64,000 nt of DNA from Paratrimastix pyriformis (Eukaryota > Preaxostyla > Paratrimastigidae). Below are positions 21,501 through 32,588 of this stretch, piece by piece (position 1 is the stretch's first letter; the number at the start of each line of letters is the position of its first letter). The notes below the pieces were generated by a model. That model was not told the origin of the DNA and ran no database searches. It saw only the letters and a list, made by a program, of their open reading frames with translations. The stretch lies in contig JAPMOS010000011.1 in the NCBI GenBank assembly GCA_027972325.1, positions 126,501-190,500 of the forward strand. Direction: 5' to 3'. The position numbers were made by a program, and so were the translations under genes.

Positions 21501-23227
21501 ACGGGGCCGCCACCCGAGGAGCGGTGGACCCTCACTCGGATGCAAGCCTACATCGCCTACGTCAAGGTCGGCCCCCGTCCCTCCCGCCTCCCCTTCATCG
21601 CCTGTGTTAAGGTCCACCGCCCCCTTCCCTCCTTCGTCCCTCCATCTGCGCATCCCCGTACATCTCCACCGCAGTCCAGGCTGCTCGGTCCTCGCACACA
21701 GCCTCTTGTTTCCCCTCCCCTCCCTACCCTCCTCCCCCCCCCCCCCACCCGCCGATCCTCGTTGTGTGTGGGGCAGACTTACCTGCGCCCGTCCCTCAGC
21801 CGGCCCGCGGAGCTTGTCCTGTCGGCCTACTTCCGCCACCAGCGGCAGGACGAGGAGCGTATGGCCGCCCGGACCACAATCCGCCTCCTCGAGAGCTGCA
21901 TCCGCCTCTCCCAGGTCCGCCGCCACCGTCACACCCCACACACGCCACCGCCACCTCCGCCACCGCCACCGCCACCGCCACCGCCACCGTCACCGTCACC
22001 GTCACCGTCACCGTCACCGTCACCGTCACCGTCACCGTCACCGTCACCGCCTCCGCCACCGCCACCGCCACCGCTACCGTCACCGCCACCGTCACCGCTA
22101 CCGTCACCGTCACCGCCACTGCCACCGCCACTGCCACTGCCACCGCCATGCACACAAGCTCCCTCACTGCCGCGTCGCAGGCCCACGCCCGGCTGATGTT
22201 CCGCAGCGAGGTGATCCTGCAAGACGCGGTCTGTGTGGTGCTGCTGATGGAGGCCTCGACCAGCACCATGACGCCCGTCCCCGTCTCGGCCCCCGCCGCC
22301 GCCGCCTCGGCCAACGACGCCCTCCACGCCGCCTTCCCGGCGGCCCCCGACCTGGACTACGCCTACCGCGAGCAGCGGGTCCTGGTGGCCCTGGGCCTCT
22401 ACGAGGCCATCTCCCGGCTGCAGATGCAGTCGGCCCGCCTGGGGGCCGATGGGGCCGGCAAGGCGGGGCTGCCGGGCAGCCAGTGGGCGGGCCTGCTGCC
22501 CAGCGATGAGAAGCCCGTGGGGGGCGGGGGAGATGACGAGGGCGCGAGTGGCGGCGAGGAGGGAGGAGGAGGAGGTGGTGGCGAGGATGAGGGCGACGAT
22601 GGGGAGGAGGAGGGCGGGAGGCCCCGGGTGCGGGGCGTGCGGCCTCGGGGCATGACCCCGGCCGAGGTGGCCGACCAGCACCGAATCCTGACCCAAGAGC
22701 AGGAGCAGGCGGCAGCGGCCGAGGGGGTCAACCCACCGCCCGACCGGCGGCGCGCTTCCCCGCCCGCCGGGGGGGTGCCGGCCACCCCGGGGAAGCGCCT
22801 GCGCCGCTCGGTGGTGGAGGATGACGATGCCGATGAGGACGCGCCGGCCGGGGAGCAGCAGGCAGCGCACCCGCTTCGGGCAACTCAGCGACCCGAGGCC
22901 AAAAAACCCGGTGGCGAGGCGAGGGCGGACGATGCCGGGGTTCTGGGGGGCGATGAGGCCCCTCTCGTGCAGCAGCAGCAGCAGAGCGGACCGCCCCTCT
23001 CGGAGCCGGTGCCCTCTCTGGCCGCGTCCGGCTACTCAGCGGTGCCGGAACTCGATACCCAATTTGCGGCCGCTGTGGATCCGTTCTACTTCCAGGTCTG
23101 CAAGCAGGCCCATGTGATCATCACACCTGACTTCTCTGGCCCGCAGGACCACATGGACGAGCGATTGGGGGCAAAGATCGAGGCCCGCGACCGCAAAAGT
23201 CGCGACCAATCCCCCCCAAAACGATGA
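18587..23227 (+). CDS. MCM9: MCM9 DNA helicase
   Basis: Hexameric AAA+ helicase that works with MCM8 in homologous recombination and repair. Eleven exons: 18587-18980, 19036-19118, 19194-19400, 19541-19636, 19759-19899, 20036-20237, 20428-20681, 20943-21109, 21323-21566, 21777-21914, 22181-23227; about 990 aa, all phases closing. Visible: an N-terminal zinc site (CGACKKF with CPAC), Walker A GDPGTGKS interrupted by an intron after the G codon, Walker [29 protein letters not shown], sensor [10 protein letters not shown], arginine finger SPLLSRFD, and [11 protein letters not shown] with AHARLMF near the end of the AAA+ domain. The order and wording match MCM9 rather than MCM2-8. A 330-residue acidic/Gly-rich tail follows. 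Donors are GTCTG, GTCCG, GTCGG or GTCCC. Confidence 0.94.
21955..22147 (+). repeat. CACCGT/CACCGC microsatellite in MCM9 intron
   Basis: Nearly 200 bases of CACCGC and CACCGT hexamers occupy the last intron of the MCM9 gene, between the GTCCG donor at 21915 and the acceptor at 22180. Confidence 0.9.
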
Positions 23228-23275
23228 CGACGGCTGCCTGCTGTCAGACCGTCATGCCGACCCCTCCGCCGTCTC

Positions 23276-26200
23276 ATGACGCAAGTTTTCCTGGATTCCC
23301 AAGTTGCTGTGGCCCGGTTTCAAGACATCCCTGATGAAGAAAATCCGGGGCACGGCTACCGCAAGCTCCTAGAAAGAGACGCAGCCATGGGGAAAACTTG
23401 GCTGCTCTGGGATTCACAATTGGGCAAAAAGGTGGTTGTGAAGGAGGTTGTTTGTCAATCTGCCGCGCAACGCGACCAAGCTGTTAGCGAGTTGCTTGCT
23501 CGGACGACTTTGCAGCCACACCGCAATATTCTCCCCTGCATTGGCATCTTCACACGGGACACTGCCGAAGGTGATCTGCTCGTATGCATTGTTTCGGAGT
23601 ATTGTGGAACTGATAACATGGACAACTCCGTCAAGAATTTATCCTTCGAAAATCGGTGCAGAATGGCTCGCGAGCTGCTTGAGGGTGTCGAGTCTCTCCA
23701 AAGGGCACAGATATGGCACCATAACCTGAAGGCCTGTCTTGCTTCTGTTATCGCCGAGTCTCACCAACCACAACCAACCCTCCAAACGCACAGCCCGGGA
23801 ATGTCCTCTTCCGGGGCGATTCTGACGGTCTCACACACCCCGTCCTGACCGACTTCGGGGCATCCTCCCTGCACGGAGGCCACCCTGGTGAATTCTCTGC
23901 ACCGGAGCTCTCCCCGGCTTACCAGACAGCCCCCGACCAGCGGGCAGACCTCTTCTCGGCGGGCCTGCTGCTCCTCTGCCTGTACGCCGGCATGGACGGG
24001 CACGACCTGCACCTCTTCACGCACCCGGTGGCCCCCTGGCAGATGGCCGAGTCCGATCTGCATGGCCGGGTCCGGTCCCGCCTGGGCCAGTGCGGCTGTC
24101 CCCCATCGGCTATCCAGGCCGTGCTGGGCCTGCTCTCGTTCGACCCCAGCCGGCGGCCCCCACCGGCCAGCCTCGTGCCCACCCTCGCCGACGCGGGTCT
24201 GTCTGCCGCCCCGCCCCTCGAACTCATCTGGATCCCCCCCCCCCCCCCCCAGGGTGCGTCATGCCCATGTCCATGCCCATGCCCATGCCCATGGCGGGCC
24301 TCGTGTCGATGGCCCAGCAGCAGCCTGGTCGGCACCTGCTCCCCCCTTCCGCCACAACCGCAACCGCCACGACCGTCTCCCTCCCCCCGTCTCTCCCTCC
24401 TCCTCCTCCTCCCCCCCGGATCTCCTATCCTTCGACACTCCCTCCTGTTGTCGATCATCCCACCCTCTGGCTTCCATCTCCACCCACAGCCGCTCTCGCG
24501 CCCAGCACGCCCGTCTCCACGTCAACCAGCCCCGCGCCCCTGCTGCCACAGCCCCCGGTCACCGAGATCTCTGCAGGTCCAGCCTACTCTTCACCACCAA
24601 CCACCACCACAACCACAACCACCACCGACCACCACCGACCACCAATCACCAATCACCACCAATCACCCACCACCAACCACCACCTTTCGAGGTGTCGTTC
24701 CCTCTGTGGTGATGGGCCGCCCGCCGGTCTGACTCGCCTCCCGCCCCTTTCCCATCCTCCGCCCGTTGATGTGATGCTGATTACAGACCTGACGGGCTGC
24801 CTGGCCGACGATGCCGAGCTGCCGCCCGAGCAGCCCGAGGCCCCCGGGGCGCCCTCGGTGCCCATCGAGAGCCACCCCGAGCTGCTGCCCACCAACCCGC
24901 CCGCGCCAACGCCGACCCTCCCCATGACTGTGCCCATGCCCATGCCCATGCCCGGCCCCGGCATGACCCCGCAGCCCATGGTGCTGGTGCAGCAGCCACC
25001 GTCGGTCTGTTGGGACGGTCGCAATCGCCCCCCATCACCATTCTCCTGCCTCCCCAGCTGGCCGTGCCACCCGCGACCGCCTCCGCCCAGCCGGGCGCCG
25101 CCGCCGCCCCGGGGGCCGATCTGGCCATGGCCTTGGCCGTGGCGGCGGACGGGGACGAGAACCTGTCCATCGCCGCCTCGGCCACCTCGGACGACGGCAG
25201 CAGCGCCTCCGATGGCGACGACCACCTCTCCATCCGGATCGAGGTGGAGGGCCAGGGCCAGGGCCAGGGCCGGCCCCAGCAGGGCCAGGGCCAGGGCCAG
25301 GGCCAGGGCCAGGGCCAGGGCCAGGGCCAGGGCCAGGGCCAGGGCCAGGGCCAGGGCCAGGAGGGGCAGAAGCCCGGCGAGAAGAAGAAGCGCAGTAACC
25401 GGCGGGCCCGCCGGCGCAACCAGAAGCAGCGCGCCGAGGCGGAGGCCAAGCGGCGCGAGGAGGAGCAGGCCCAGGAGAAGCAGAAGGAGAAGGAGCGCAA
25501 GCGCGCCGAGCAGGAGGAGGAGCGCCGCCAGGCCGAGGAGCGCGCTGCCGAGGCCAAGCGGCAGCAGGAGCAGCACGAGCACGACCAGGCCCTGCGGCGC
25601 GAGCGCAAGCAGCGCCAGCGCGAGCAGAAGGAGGCCCAGCGAAAAAAGCAGGCCGCGGTCCGTGGCTGTGTGGAAGGCGGTGTATGCGTGTGCGACTGCT
25701 GGCCCCACTGGCCTCACCTGTGGTCTCCCCGTGCGCGCGCTCGGGATTGCCGGCTGGGGATTTGTCGGCTGGGGATTTGTCGGCTCGGGTGGCGGCGGGT
25801 CCAGGCCGGCCCCATCGAGGAGGAGGTCGTCTGCGCCCAGGGCAACAGCCCGGCCCCGCCAACCCCCGCCGTCGTGGAGGCGCCCGCCCGTCCCCCCCTC
25901 GGCGGGCATCTGCCTCGCGGCCCCGGCCGAGGCGGCCCCATGACCATGGCGATGGCCGCCGCGGGGCCCGCCGACCCGAAGCAGCAGCCGGCCGCCGGTG
26001 GGGCCGAGCAGCCCAAGAAGAAGGAGGAGCGTCCGTCTTCCCCCCCCCACCCCCCCCCCCCCCACACACACACACACACACACACACTGCCCTGGGGCGG
26101 GGGATGGCGTGGCGTGGACCCCGGAGATGAGGATTTAGGATTAGTTGCGCGTGGGAAGGGCGGCGGGTGAAAAGGATCTCATCCAGTCGCGCCCCGCCCT

Positions 26201-26343
26201 GCTCTGCACTGCGCTGCTCTCTCCTTGCTCCTGCTCCCCCCTCTCCTCTCCGCTTGCCCGCCCGCATGGCCCCAGTCAAGACGGACTGCTGCTGCATCTT
26301 CCTGGGCTGCATCAGCTGCTGCTGCTGCTGCGGCCTCTGCTGA
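23276..26343 (+). CDS. Protein kinase-fold protein, predicted pseudokinase with Cys tail
   Basis: Exons: 23276-23731, 23794-24577, 24787-25004, 25058-25657, 25805-26030, 26276-26343. The kinase core has the beta-3 lysine (VVVKEVV), DFGAS, APEL and ADLFSAG, but the catalytic loop reads HHNLKPGNVLF where active kinases have HRDLKP..N, so the catalytic Asp is Asn. The glycine loop is also poor. Downstream come Met-Pro repeats, a Gly-Gln dipeptide repeat (25245-25362), a long charged helix rich in Lys/Glu/Arg/Gln, and a short final exon adding TDCCCIFLGCISCCCCCGLC, likely lipid-modified. The first intron (23732-23793) is GC-AG. In exon 2 the frame changes across a pure C run near 24236-24252, probably a run-length error. 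Substrates and partners are unknown. Confidence 0.75.
25245..25362 (+). repeat. GGGCCA hexamer repeat coding for Gly-Gln
   Basis: About 18 copies of a gggcca hexamer in the coding sense, in the fourth exon of the pseudokinase gene, encoding a Gly-Gln dipeptide run interrupted once by RPQQ. Confidence 0.92.
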
Positions 26344-27061
26344 GGCGGCCCCCGCCGCCGCCCCGGCAACTGTCGGCCGTCGGACCGATGGCCCCTCGTA
26401 TCGCCTGGACATATGGGGCGCCGGGATTCGGCCTTTCCCCCCCTCCCCTTCCCGCCTCGCTGCCCCCGATTTAATCGGTCGGCCGGACGACCGCCCCCGA
26501 GATCCGGAATTTCTTGCTCGCCTCTTTCCTTCCTCCCCCCACCCACCGCCTCCGCCGCCCCGAATTTTTCGTTTCGTTTCTTTTTTTCCCCCGAGTGGAG
26601 CGGATCGGCAGCGGCAGCGGCAGCGGCAGCGGCAGCGGCAGCGGCATTCGTTTTTCCCCCGGCTCCCACCCCACCCCACCCCTCCGCACCGCCCCATTTT
26701 CATTGGTTCGACCGGGCGCACCATGAGTGTCACCCCTCGAATATTCCAGCAGTGAGTGCCTCCCCTTGAATGGGCCGGGCCTGGGACTGGAAGGGGGTGA
26801 AATACGCGCGGGTCTTCCGGGCCGTCAGCCGGCAAGAACGGGAGCAGGAACGGGGAGCAGGAGCGGGAGCAGGAACGGGAGACGACAAACCGCGGCCGAC
26901 GGGGAAGCCGACGGGAGAGGGTGGGGGGAGTGAGTCGGAGGGGCTGTTGTTGTTATCGCAGGGAGAAGTTACAGTGCGGCATGCCCATGTCCATGCCGAT
27001 GCGGGCGAGGGGGGTTGGGGTGGGGGGGCGAGTCGGAGACGGGACGCGAGCGAGGCCCGGC
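26344..27061. other. Non-coding interval between convergent genes
   Basis: About 720 bases between the stop of the pseudokinase (plus) and the stop of the kelch/PSI gene (minus). It contains a short (GGCAGC)n run near 26603-26643 and G/A-rich repeats near 26838-26880. Open frames are short and repetitive. It should hold both 3' untranslated regions. Confidence 0.5.
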
Positions 27062-30000
27062 TTAGCGGGTCCCGTAGCCGGAGCCCTGGCTGGCCGAGAG
27101 GGTCGAGTAGGACAGCGTCCGGCGCGACCTGCACAGGGGCCCGAGCGGGCGGGTTGTGTGAGGGGCAGGGCAGGATGGGGCAGGATGGGGCAGGATGGGG
27201 CAGGATGGGGCAGGATGGGGCGGGGCGGGGCGGGGCAGGGCGTGACGGACCGCTGGCGCCAGTAGAGGAAGTAGAAGGCGACCCCGCCGCCGGTGATGGC
27301 GCAGACCATCAGCACGATGAAGACGATCCAGCCCGCACCCAGGCCCGGGTGGATGGGGGTCGGGAAGGGCGACACTGCAAGAGGAGACGGGGGGGAGGGG
27401 AGGGGGCGATGAGGGCGGCGCGCATGAGCCGAGGGCCGGCCAGGCGGTGGGGCCCGGCCAAGAGGGGGTGGGTGTCAGAAGTCCACGGAGCGTCACCGAG
27501 CGATCTCTCAGACGGCACTTCCTATTAATGTTTGATGGATTGGATTTCATCATCTTCCTCTCGCTCCCTCCCATGCGAGGCAGGCGGGCGGGCGGGCGGG
27601 CGGGCGGGCGGGCGGGCGGGCGTGGCGGACCGCAAGTCTCATAGGACCAGTTGTGGCAAGTGGCCGTGGCGGGGCCCACCTTGTCGCCGTCCATGCACCG
27701 GGCCACACCCAGATCGTTGCACCAGCCGCAGCGGCTGTCGGCCGTGCACTTGTCGCAGGTCCGGTGGGTGTCGCACTGGGCAAGGGCTGCACGGGCCAAA
27801 GGGGCGAGACGAAAGGGGTGAGCCATCACGTCACGTGCCCAGACCGGGGCAGAGGAGGGAGGAGGGAGGGAGGGAGGGAGGGGGAGGGAGGGAGGGAGGG
27901 AGGGAGGGAGGGAGGGAGGGAGGGAGGGAGGGAGGGAGGCCAACCCAACGGACGGGTGCACTTGCCGAAGTTCCAGTTGCGGCACGAGCCGGTGACGGGG
28001 CCGGTCGAGTTGCCCGACTGGCAGCGGATGTCCACCTCGTCGTCGTCGCAGAACCCGCAGTGGGCGTCTGCTCGGGCCGCACCAACCCGCAGCCAACAAG
28101 CAGGTCGGTGAGAAGGGCGACGCGACGCGACGCGACGCGACGGGATGCGGCTATTCTTTGTGGGTCCCGGTTTCCCCCCGTGGATCCTCCGGGTGGAATG
28201 CGCACTGGCCGGAGGGGCGAGGGGCGAGGGGCGGTGGGCGAGGGCGGGGGAGCGACGGACCGGCGGCGCAGTCGTCGCAGGTGGTGTGCGAGGCGCACGA
28301 GGGCGGGGCGGCGCACTGGCGGGCGTCCTGGATCCAGTCGGGGCAGGTCCCGTTGGCGGGGCCGTGGGCGTTGCCCATCATGCAGGTCTTCTGGGAGGGG
28401 CAGTAGCCGCAGTAGGGCGAGGACAGGCAGTCGCCGCAGTCGGCGTTGCGGGGGCACTCGGGGCAGCCCTCGGGCTCCTTGGTCCACTCGAAGCAGTCCC
28501 CGAAGATGGGCCCGTCGCGGGTGCCCGGGAAGCAGGCCTCGGTCGGGTGGGGGTAGCTGGGCGTGTTGAAGCACCAGCCGCAGTTCACGGAGGCCGTGCA
28601 GTCGTCGCAGGTCAGCAGGCTGGAGCAGTCTGCCGTGCCGTGCCGAAGGTGCGATGTGTGAGGGTGGAAGTCCCAGCAGCATCGTGGGGCGGGGTGGGTG
28701 GGCGGGAAGGGGGCGGGACCGGACCGTCGGGGCAGGTCTTGGAGCGCCAGACGGGGCAGCTCTCGTAGAGGGGCTCGCCGTCGCCCGAGAGGCAGGCCTG
28801 CTTGGAGGCGCACCAGCCGCAGGTGGGCGAGCGCTTGGTGCAGGTGGCGCAGTCGGTCTGGAAGAGGCACTCGTCGAAGGTGTACACCCAGAGCTCATCG
28901 GAGATACTGTCGTGGAGCAGGTCATAGCCGCCGAAGACGTAGATCTGCAGGGAGACGAATCGGCATGAAGGTCGTCGCAAGGGGTCCGTGCGACCCGAAG
29001 GGCGGGGCGGGGGGTGAGGAGCCCGGACGGACGGACCTGGTTGAAGGAAATCTCGGCACCCATGAAGCGCAGCTGGGCCGGGTGGTTGGTGGCGAAGGGC
29101 TCGCGCGAGTACCAGGTGTGCTCGTCTGTAGGGGCCGCAACACAGGTCAGGGCAATGAGACCGGAGGACGGGAGGAGGGGGACGGACCCTCGTTGTACCA
29201 GTAGGTGCTCAGGTCGGAGACAGAGCCACCCCAGGTCAGCATGATGTTGCCTACGGAACCCTGGGTCAGAGAGCGGGGTGAGAAGAAAAAGAGGCCAAAC
29301 CAATATCGAAGGCGAAGTGGCCATGCCGCAGGGGAACATCATCGGGCCGGTACGAGTTCTCGGACCAGCTGGCGCGGATGGCCGAGGACATGTGGAAGCT
29401 CCAGACATCCATCGAGTTCGAGCCAGTCTTCAGCTGGCCACCTAATAAAGCAAATCAACAAACACGGGAATGAGTTGTGACTTGTGACAAACAGCGGGCC
29501 GCGGGCATTATGGCAAGCTCTCGGGCAACAGACCGTGCAGGGTGAGATGAATATCGAAGGGATCAGGCATGCCCTCGCAGGCGGTCATAACAACCGAGTG
29601 GAAGACGCGTGCAGGGGGACGAGAAGGAGTCAGGATCTCGATCCAGGCGTTGTCAGCAATGCTGTAAGCCCACATGTCGTTCACAGTGGCAGCGGCAGTA
29701 GCACCACCGAACATAATCATACGGCTCTCAGCGCAATCAGCGTTGACAGTGTGGCCATAACGGGGCTGGAAAGGAAGAGGATCATTAATCTGGAACCACT
29801 GCATCTGGTCTATTTCGAGAGCGGAATGATTGGCCACATTAGAATAAAAACGACGGACCAAAGTCGAAGTACCAGAAGTCAGCAAGAACGCCATCAAGAT
29901 TCTTACCACCCAAGCAGTACTGCGGAAGAATAGATCAGAGGGATTCGGGGAAAATGTTTGTTGCAAACCATCTTCGTCTTCCCCACAATGTTGCACGTGT

Positions 30001-30286
30001 GCCAACGGCGAGGAGGTGGAACAACCGAGCCGGGCTTGGCCTTGATCACAGTCCAGTTCTTGTTGACGGTGTCGAAGAGCCAAAGGTCATTCAGGTCATC
30101 AAGGCTTCCGTCAGCAGTCGGCCCGAAACCGCCGAAGAGAACGCCGTAGGTGTCGTCCTTAATCTCCCAGGAGTGGCCATAACGAGCAGAAGGGGAGACG
30201 CCCTTTTGCTCAACCAGGGTCCACATGTTCGGGAGGGCCGAAACCAACCCGATGGTTAGGAAGAGCGCACAAAGGAAGGCGCGCAT
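27062..30286 (-). CDS. Kelch/PSI-domain single-pass membrane protein
   Basis: 665-aa predicted cell-surface or endomembrane protein in twelve exons, ascending: 27062-27128, 27251-27374, 27631-27786, 27954-28067, 28261-28629, 28725-28944, 29037-29125, 29188-29250, 29301-29441, 29534-29809, 29859-29919, 29969-30286; every phase closes. It starts with a signal peptide (MRAFLCALFLTIGLVSA), then kelch blades (YGHSWE, GGFGP, RRWHTCNIVG, RYGHTVN, MIMFGG, IYVFGGYD), then at least four cysteine-rich PSI-type modules with the CGWC or CGFC hallmark (CGWCASK, CGWCFN, CGYCPS, CGFCDDD, CGWCNDL), one hydrophobic helix (AGWIVFIVLMVCAITGGGVAF) and a short basic Ser-rich tail. Kelch plus PSI order recalls attractin and MEGF8 without CUB or EGF domains. 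Donors are GTTTG, GTCCG or GTCTG. Ligand unknown. Confidence 0.88.
27855..27940 (+). repeat. GGGA microsatellite in kelch/PSI intron
   Basis: Roughly 85 bases of gggagggag units on the plus strand (CCCT in the gene sense), in the intron between two PSI-module exons. A second intron at 27590-27620 holds a (GGGC)n run. Confidence 0.88.
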
Positions 30287-30330
30287 TTGAGCAAAAGGTG
30301 AAGTTCTCTCTTGCCCCGGAGCTATAGGCG
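30287..30330. promoter_or_regulatory. 44-base divergent promoter (kelch/PSI / F-box)
   Basis: Only 44 bases between opposite-strand start codons, the tightest head-to-head spacing in the window. Confidence 0.5.
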
Positions 30331-32241
30331 ATGTCTTGTGTGTTCCAACCCGTCAAACGTGTTCGCAGTGAAGACGGGCAGCCAGAAACTGACCGACAAC
30401 CAGAAACGGATGGCACATCGTTATTTTCAAGGCTTCCAGCCGAAATTCTCGATATAATATTTCGCGAAACGGGAACGGCCGGATTATTTGCGGTCTGTTA
30501 TCCGACTTTGCTCTGCTCACGCTTCCCCCCAGCTCTTAGAAAGCTGTCACACTCTCCGCACATTAATCCACGCAGGATGTTTCCGCCTATTTCTCTCTGA
30601 TCTGGGTACCAATCGGTTCTCCTCGGAGCACTTCCCGCAGGCCTTGAGCCACTTTCGGAACCTTCGAGCGATTGACGTCGGTTGGCGCACGGATCCTTCG
30701 GATGCATTTCTCATCCCACTGGGCAAGGCCTGCGGGAAGGTACTCAGAGAACTCCAGATGGGGTCTGCCGCTCCCTTGGGCGATGATGCCGCATCACCAC
30801 GCCCCGATTGCGCGTATAGGGGTGTCTCGTTGACCTCCAAGACGATTGCCCGGTTCGCGTCACTGGCTCCTCACCTGGAGACACTCTCCATCCGCGGTGA
30901 CCCCAAGTCCGCCGCCCCGGCCTGCCGAGGGCACTCGGCCCTCCTTTCCTGTGTTTGGGTTCCCTGCTCACGGCTCTTTTTTACGCACACACCGCGTGCC
31001 CACGCAGTCCGGCGATCGACGGGGTCATTCAGGCGGTCTGCAAGAGCATGCCCCACCTGCGGGCCCTCCACCTGGCCTCGGCGCCGGGCCTGCGGAAGCC
31101 CAACATCGCCCTGGGCCAGCTGGCCGACCTCGAGATGACCCACTGCATCAGCCTGCAGGTGGTCTCCATCAAGAAGGTCCGCCCCAGCCACCCCCCCCGC
31201 TTGCCTCCACGGCACAGGCACGCGCACCCTCCCTGCCGCATGCCCCGCACACTCAGCGGGGCGCACAGATGAACCCGCGAGCCACGCGGCGGTTGCTCAC
31301 ATCCTGCCGTCACCCCCACCCAACCCCGGGTTGGATCCACCACGCCCCTCCAGATCCTGGGCCACTGCCCCAGCATCGAGCGGCTCTCGCTGGCCTACAC
31401 GCCCATCACGGCGGTCGTGTTGAAGGCCCTGGGGCGGTGCTGCCCCCGGCTGCGCTCCCTCGACCTGGAGAACGCATACCGGACCCGCCACCGCGACGCA
31501 GCCCGCCTGCTGGACGACATGGCCGCTGCGTCTGTCCCCGCCCACCCAGGAGGGGGAGGGAGGAGGAGGAGGAGGAGGAGGAGGAGGAGGAGGAGGAGGA
31601 GGAGGAGGGGGGGGGGGGGGGGGGGGGGGGGCGACCACGTCTCTCCGCCAACATCCGCCGCCCCGCCGTCGGCGGTCTCCTCCCGGGGTGGCTGCTGTGC
31701 AGGTGCCCCCACCTGGAGCGGCTCAACATCAACGAATGCACGGCCTTCCTCGAGGGCGGTCCGCACTCCTGCCACGGCCACCTCCCCGCTCCGAACCCCA
31801 CCATCACACGCACGTCCCTCGCCGACGGCGGGCGGCTGAGCTGACCCACACAGACGCCCACCTCCCGTCCTGCTGCATCCCGCATGCTGCTGACCTGGCT
31901 GACATGCGTCTGTGTGCGTGCGTGCCTGCGCTGGGCTCCTCTGGACCCGGCCAGACCTGCTCCGGGTCGAGCGGCCCTTCGCGGCCCTCCGCGAGCTGCA
32001 CGCGTATATCCCGCTGCCCCGGCGGGGCCCGGCAGTGGCCTCGCGGCGGCCCCTGGCCACCATCGAGTGGCCCGCGGCCCCCGGGGTGCCCCTCCGGGTG
32101 GTGACCGCCCCGCCCCAGCCGCCCCGCGACCTGGCCATGGACCTGGCCATGGACCCTCCGGCCGGCCCCGCCGGGGCAACGGCCACCGCAACGGCCACCG
32201 CAACGGCCACGGCCCCGCCGACCCTCCCCCGAGGGATGTGA
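30331..32241 (+). CDS. F-box leucine-rich-repeat protein
   Basis: 407-aa protein in six exons: 30331-30492, 30533-30906, 31008-31176, 31354-31529, 31703-31758, 31955-32241; phases close. An F-box lies near residues 30-55 (SLFSRLPAEILDIIFRETG). Cys-type LRRs follow, with SLAPHLETLSIRG, SMPHLRALHLASA, HCPSIERLSLAYTPIT, CCPRLRSLDLENA and CPHLERLNINECTAF, the AMN1/FBXL pattern. The C-terminus is Pro/Ala/Thr-rich. This is the conventional SCF substrate-adaptor layout, but it lacks the GPCK...PWVDEAF signature of the three other LRR proteins in the window and seems unrelated to them. Donors are GTCTG, GTCCG, GTCCG, GTCTG and GTCCG. The intron at 31530-31702 contains a GGA repeat running into a 25-base G run. 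Confidence 0.84.
31556..31631 (+). repeat. GGA repeat plus 25-base G run in intron
   Basis: A (GGA)n tract followed by an uninterrupted G run at 31607-31631 in an intron of the F-box gene. On the sense strand it could form a G-quadruplex. Confidence 0.85.
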
Positions 32242-32588
32242 TCCCCCTGACCGGACGCCTGAACACACGGACCTATCGGATTCGATTCCCCGGGTTCCAC
32301 ACACCCCCCCCCCCCCCTCCCTCCCTCCCTCCCCCCTGCCCCTCCATTCCCGTGCCCTCAGCCTCTCTTTGGCGGACGGGGCGGGGGCGCCTCCTGTTGT
32401 TAAACCACGACCCGGTGCTACAAGATACACAGAGTCCCCGGAGGGCGGGCTCACACCACACCCGCCCTCCCTCCCGGCACCGCCGCCGCCACCACCCGGG
32501 GGTGGCCGGGCGGCCCGCCCATCCATGCTTCCCACCCATCGGGACGCACTGCACTCCGGTTGGCTCAAGGGGGCAGCAGCGGGCCTCT

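Noticed and set aside
26264-26343. Stand-alone 25-residue Cys-rich micro-gene starting MAPVK
   Set aside because: The same bases fit in phase as the last exon of the upstream pseudokinase (acceptor at 26275), which explains the frame without a separate gene.
29250-29300. Frame break in the kelch region if the acceptor before GGTTCC is used
   Set aside because: Using the next AG (ccgtag) restores the frame and the kelch motif, so no break is needed.
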